The notes beneath the pieces are model-generated. The model searched no databases and had not been told where the DNA came from. It saw only the letters and a list, made by a program, of their open reading frames with translations. From Cymbidium sinense (taxonomy: Eukaryota > Streptophyta > Magnoliopsida > Asparagales > Orchidaceae): a stretch of 64,000 nucleotides of DNA. Shown here piece after piece: positions 62,418 to 64,000 of the stretch. A program made the translations under genes and the position numbers. Within the stretch, counting starts at the first letter, position 1, and each line of letters opens with the position of its first letter. The stretch lies in the NCBI GenBank assembly GCA_021442155.1, contig CM038221.1, positions 24,365,906 through 24,429,905 of the forward strand. Reading direction: 5' to 3'.

Positions 62418-62950
62418 ATGCTTGTGGAGGATCAGCCTAAGGTGGACTACAATGTCTTCTCTCACCTAAGAAAGTTGCCATCTAAGTTAAATATATATGA
62501 TGCCCTTATCTTATCCAAAGAAATGAGAGAATCATTAATCAAGGCTCTTCTTGATTGTGAAATATACTTAGCTCAGCTGACCATTGTTGGAGAGGAGACA
62601 CATTATTCCAGAGAAGCTCAGGGAATCACTTTCACAGATGAAGGTCTTATTTTAAGGGACATGGAGCATAGCCATCCCCTTTATATTACAGTGGATATGG
62701 GTAGATTCAAACTTGCCAGAGTTCTCGTTGATCCAGGTGCATCGATGAACATTATGAGTTTAAATACCATTGCCTATTTTAGGTTCCATAGTGTTACCTT
62801 TGGAGATAGGTGGCTGGAAGACTGAAGCCAATTTTTATATCATTGATTCAAATACTTCATTCACTACTTTTCTTGGTAGACCTTGGATACATTAGAACAA
62901 GATGATTCCATCCTCCCTCCATCAGTGCATCAAGTTCACAAAGGATTTCA
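62418..62950 (+). pseudogene. pol: Element D aspartic protease, active site legible, C-terminus lost
   Basis: A 135-residue open stretch contains KVDYNVFSHLRKLPSKLNIY, TFTDEGLILRDMEHSHPLYI, then VDMGRFKLARVLVDPGASMN with the active-site Asp codon at 62730-62732. DPGAS replaces the usual D(S/T)G(A/S); it is followed by NIM as in Ogre-type proteases. It ends with a frameshift near 62820; a further block with TTFLGRPWIH continues to about 62945. Then the pol region is deleted. This is the most complete protease in the window. Confidence 0.85.
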
Positions 62951-63540
62951 CAACCTCAGCCCTTCTCCCTCAGTGGAGTCAAACAAAATAATCAAACAAA
63001 TCAAAACAAACAACACAAAGAATCAAATAAAAATAATCAATTTGATCTGCTCCTCCTCAAAGAGGTGCAAATCTTTCTAGTTCCTCTAGTGGATTTAGAA
63101 TTCTAATCCCTCAACGAATTTCACAACCTCTCCTCCCTAGTGGATGACTTAAACTTGCTCCCCCCAGTTGAGAGTTCACTTTTCTATCCCCAATAGAGTC
63201 AAAATAAATACAACTAAATAATCAAACAAATCAAATTAATTTCTCTCCCTAGTGAGACTTACTTCAAATCAAACCTCTCATCCCCTTGTGGATGACTTGA
63301 ACCACTTTTCCTAGTGGAAGGTTCACATACTCAGTCCCTAGTGGATTCCTCCTTCACTCTTTTATGTCTTTGACATGAGTGGAGTCACATTACACTAAGC
63401 TCTTGATTCCTTCTACACATTGGCTGGGAGTAGATCATTTCTGTTAGTTCTTGTGATCGTTCAGTGTTGTTGATCTCCTTGGTCAACAGCAATACGTGCA
63501 ATATTCCTTGTCAGTCACACCACACCTATTAGGCGCCCTT
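62951..63540 (+). repeat. Element D deletion junction and remaining 3' UTR
   Basis: At about 62950-63000 protease sequence gives way to 3' UTR sequence, which matches H 3556 to about 4060 in reverse (for example CTCTAGTGGATTTAGAATTC near 63083). The repeats GGATGACTTGAACC and CCCTAGTGGATTCC are part of the usual 3' UTR. RT to integrase and the ~330-bp repeats are absent. The exact breakpoint cannot be fixed without alignment. Confidence 0.78.
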
Positions 63541-64000
63541 TGTTGACCTCATTTTTAGAATGAGCTCTCAACCCCTCCATCTTAGACATAGGACCCCTCT
63601 TAAACATTAAGAGTTCCTTAGTCTTAAGATACTTCTAGTGATTAGGTGAACACTTAACCAAACCCTAGAGACTTAGAAGAGTTAGCCATAGGAATAGTTT
63701 ATGCCTTAGGGGTGATAGAAAAATTTGCCTACCCTATAGCTTGAACCAAATCCTCACTTCCTTATTTCAAGTCAAACTCCAAATTCAAACCAACCACAAA
63801 CTCAAATCAACTTCAATTCCAAACCAAACCTTAAATCAATTCCAATGGATATTCTTGAATCATGAATCAATTCCAAACGATTGAAACCCATGATTGAATT
63901 CCAAAATCTTTCCTAAGTCCCTTTGATTCCTCCTTATGGACTTTGCTCAAATCAAATTCAAATCACTTTAAATTCAAGAAATTTTCTCATAACCCATTTA
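63541..64000 (+). repeat. Element D 3' LTR, start only
   Basis: Starts TGTTGACCTCATT and matches 49299-49750 closely with few differences (for example an extra A in the GGAATAG stretch near 63690). It runs out of the window. The sequence just before it, CACACCTATTAGGCGCCCTT, is not a clear polypurine tract. Confidence 0.92.

Larger units (their letters stand above)
49299..64000 (+). mobile_element. Element D: pol-less Tat/Ogre-type copy in opposite orientation, in H 5' LTR
   Basis: Plus-strand copy of the same family with 5' LTR (49299-56761), PBS, leader, ORF1, gag and protease, then a direct junction to the last ~0.5 kb of the 3' UTR and the 3' LTR (63541 to window end). RT, both RNases H and integrase are missing, about 6.6 kb compared with B. 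Where both D LTRs can be compared (first ~455 bases) they are alike, differing at few positions. CCCAC (49294-49298) is the possible target duplication; its partner is outside the window. Confidence 0.88.

Overview
The window is plant nuclear DNA. It is AT-rich with CpG-poor surroundings, and I can support no host gene, tRNA or rRNA in it. Essentially all 64 kb is one family of giant Ty3/gypsy LTR retrotransposons. The family belongs to the Tat/Ogre group, judged from four things: a primer-binding site matching plant tRNA-Arg, an extra ORF upstream of gag, a second (archaeal-type) RNase H between the RT-RNase H and the integrase, and a long repeat-rich 3' untranslated region. The species cannot be named from this; a large-genome seed plant is the reasonable guess.

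Layout: three copies are nested. (1) Host element H lies on the minus strand. Its 3' LTR (1-3555, cut by the window edge), 3' UTR and pol half (3556-10861) are followed by an interruption. Its protease, gag, ORF1 and leader resume at 39809-45879, and part of its 5' LTR is at 45880-49298. (2) Element B, also minus strand, is a complete copy (10862-39808, about 28.9 kb) sitting in the protease of H. It has two full LTRs of about 7.7-7.9 kb (10862-18739 and 32080-39808) and an internal region of about 13.3 kb. The two halves of H add up to about 13.4 kb, the same size as the internal region of B. (3) Element D lies on the plus strand, inside the 5' LTR of H. Its 5' LTR is 49299-56761, its internal region 56762-63540, and its 3' LTR starts at 63541 and leaves the window. 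D has lost RT, both RNases H and integrase.

In element sense the order is: 5' LTR; PBS; a leader of about 1.8 kb built from a dozen or more hairpins; ORF1 of unknown function; gag with a CxxH...C knuckle; linker; aspartic protease; linker; RT with YVDD; RNase H; archaeal-type RNase H; integrase; 3' UTR with ~330-bp and shorter tandem repeats; 3' LTR. All coding regions are broken by stops and small indels, many stops looking like CAG/CAA to TAG/TAA transitions as expected from decay of methylated cytosines. The most unusual structure is the leader hairpin array. It is conserved in all three copies, with a near-constant loop and arms that differ between units but remain complementary. The LTRs carry a dense field of TTGACC/GGTCAA motifs, 181-bp tandem repeats and a short GC-rich ACGT-containing segment.
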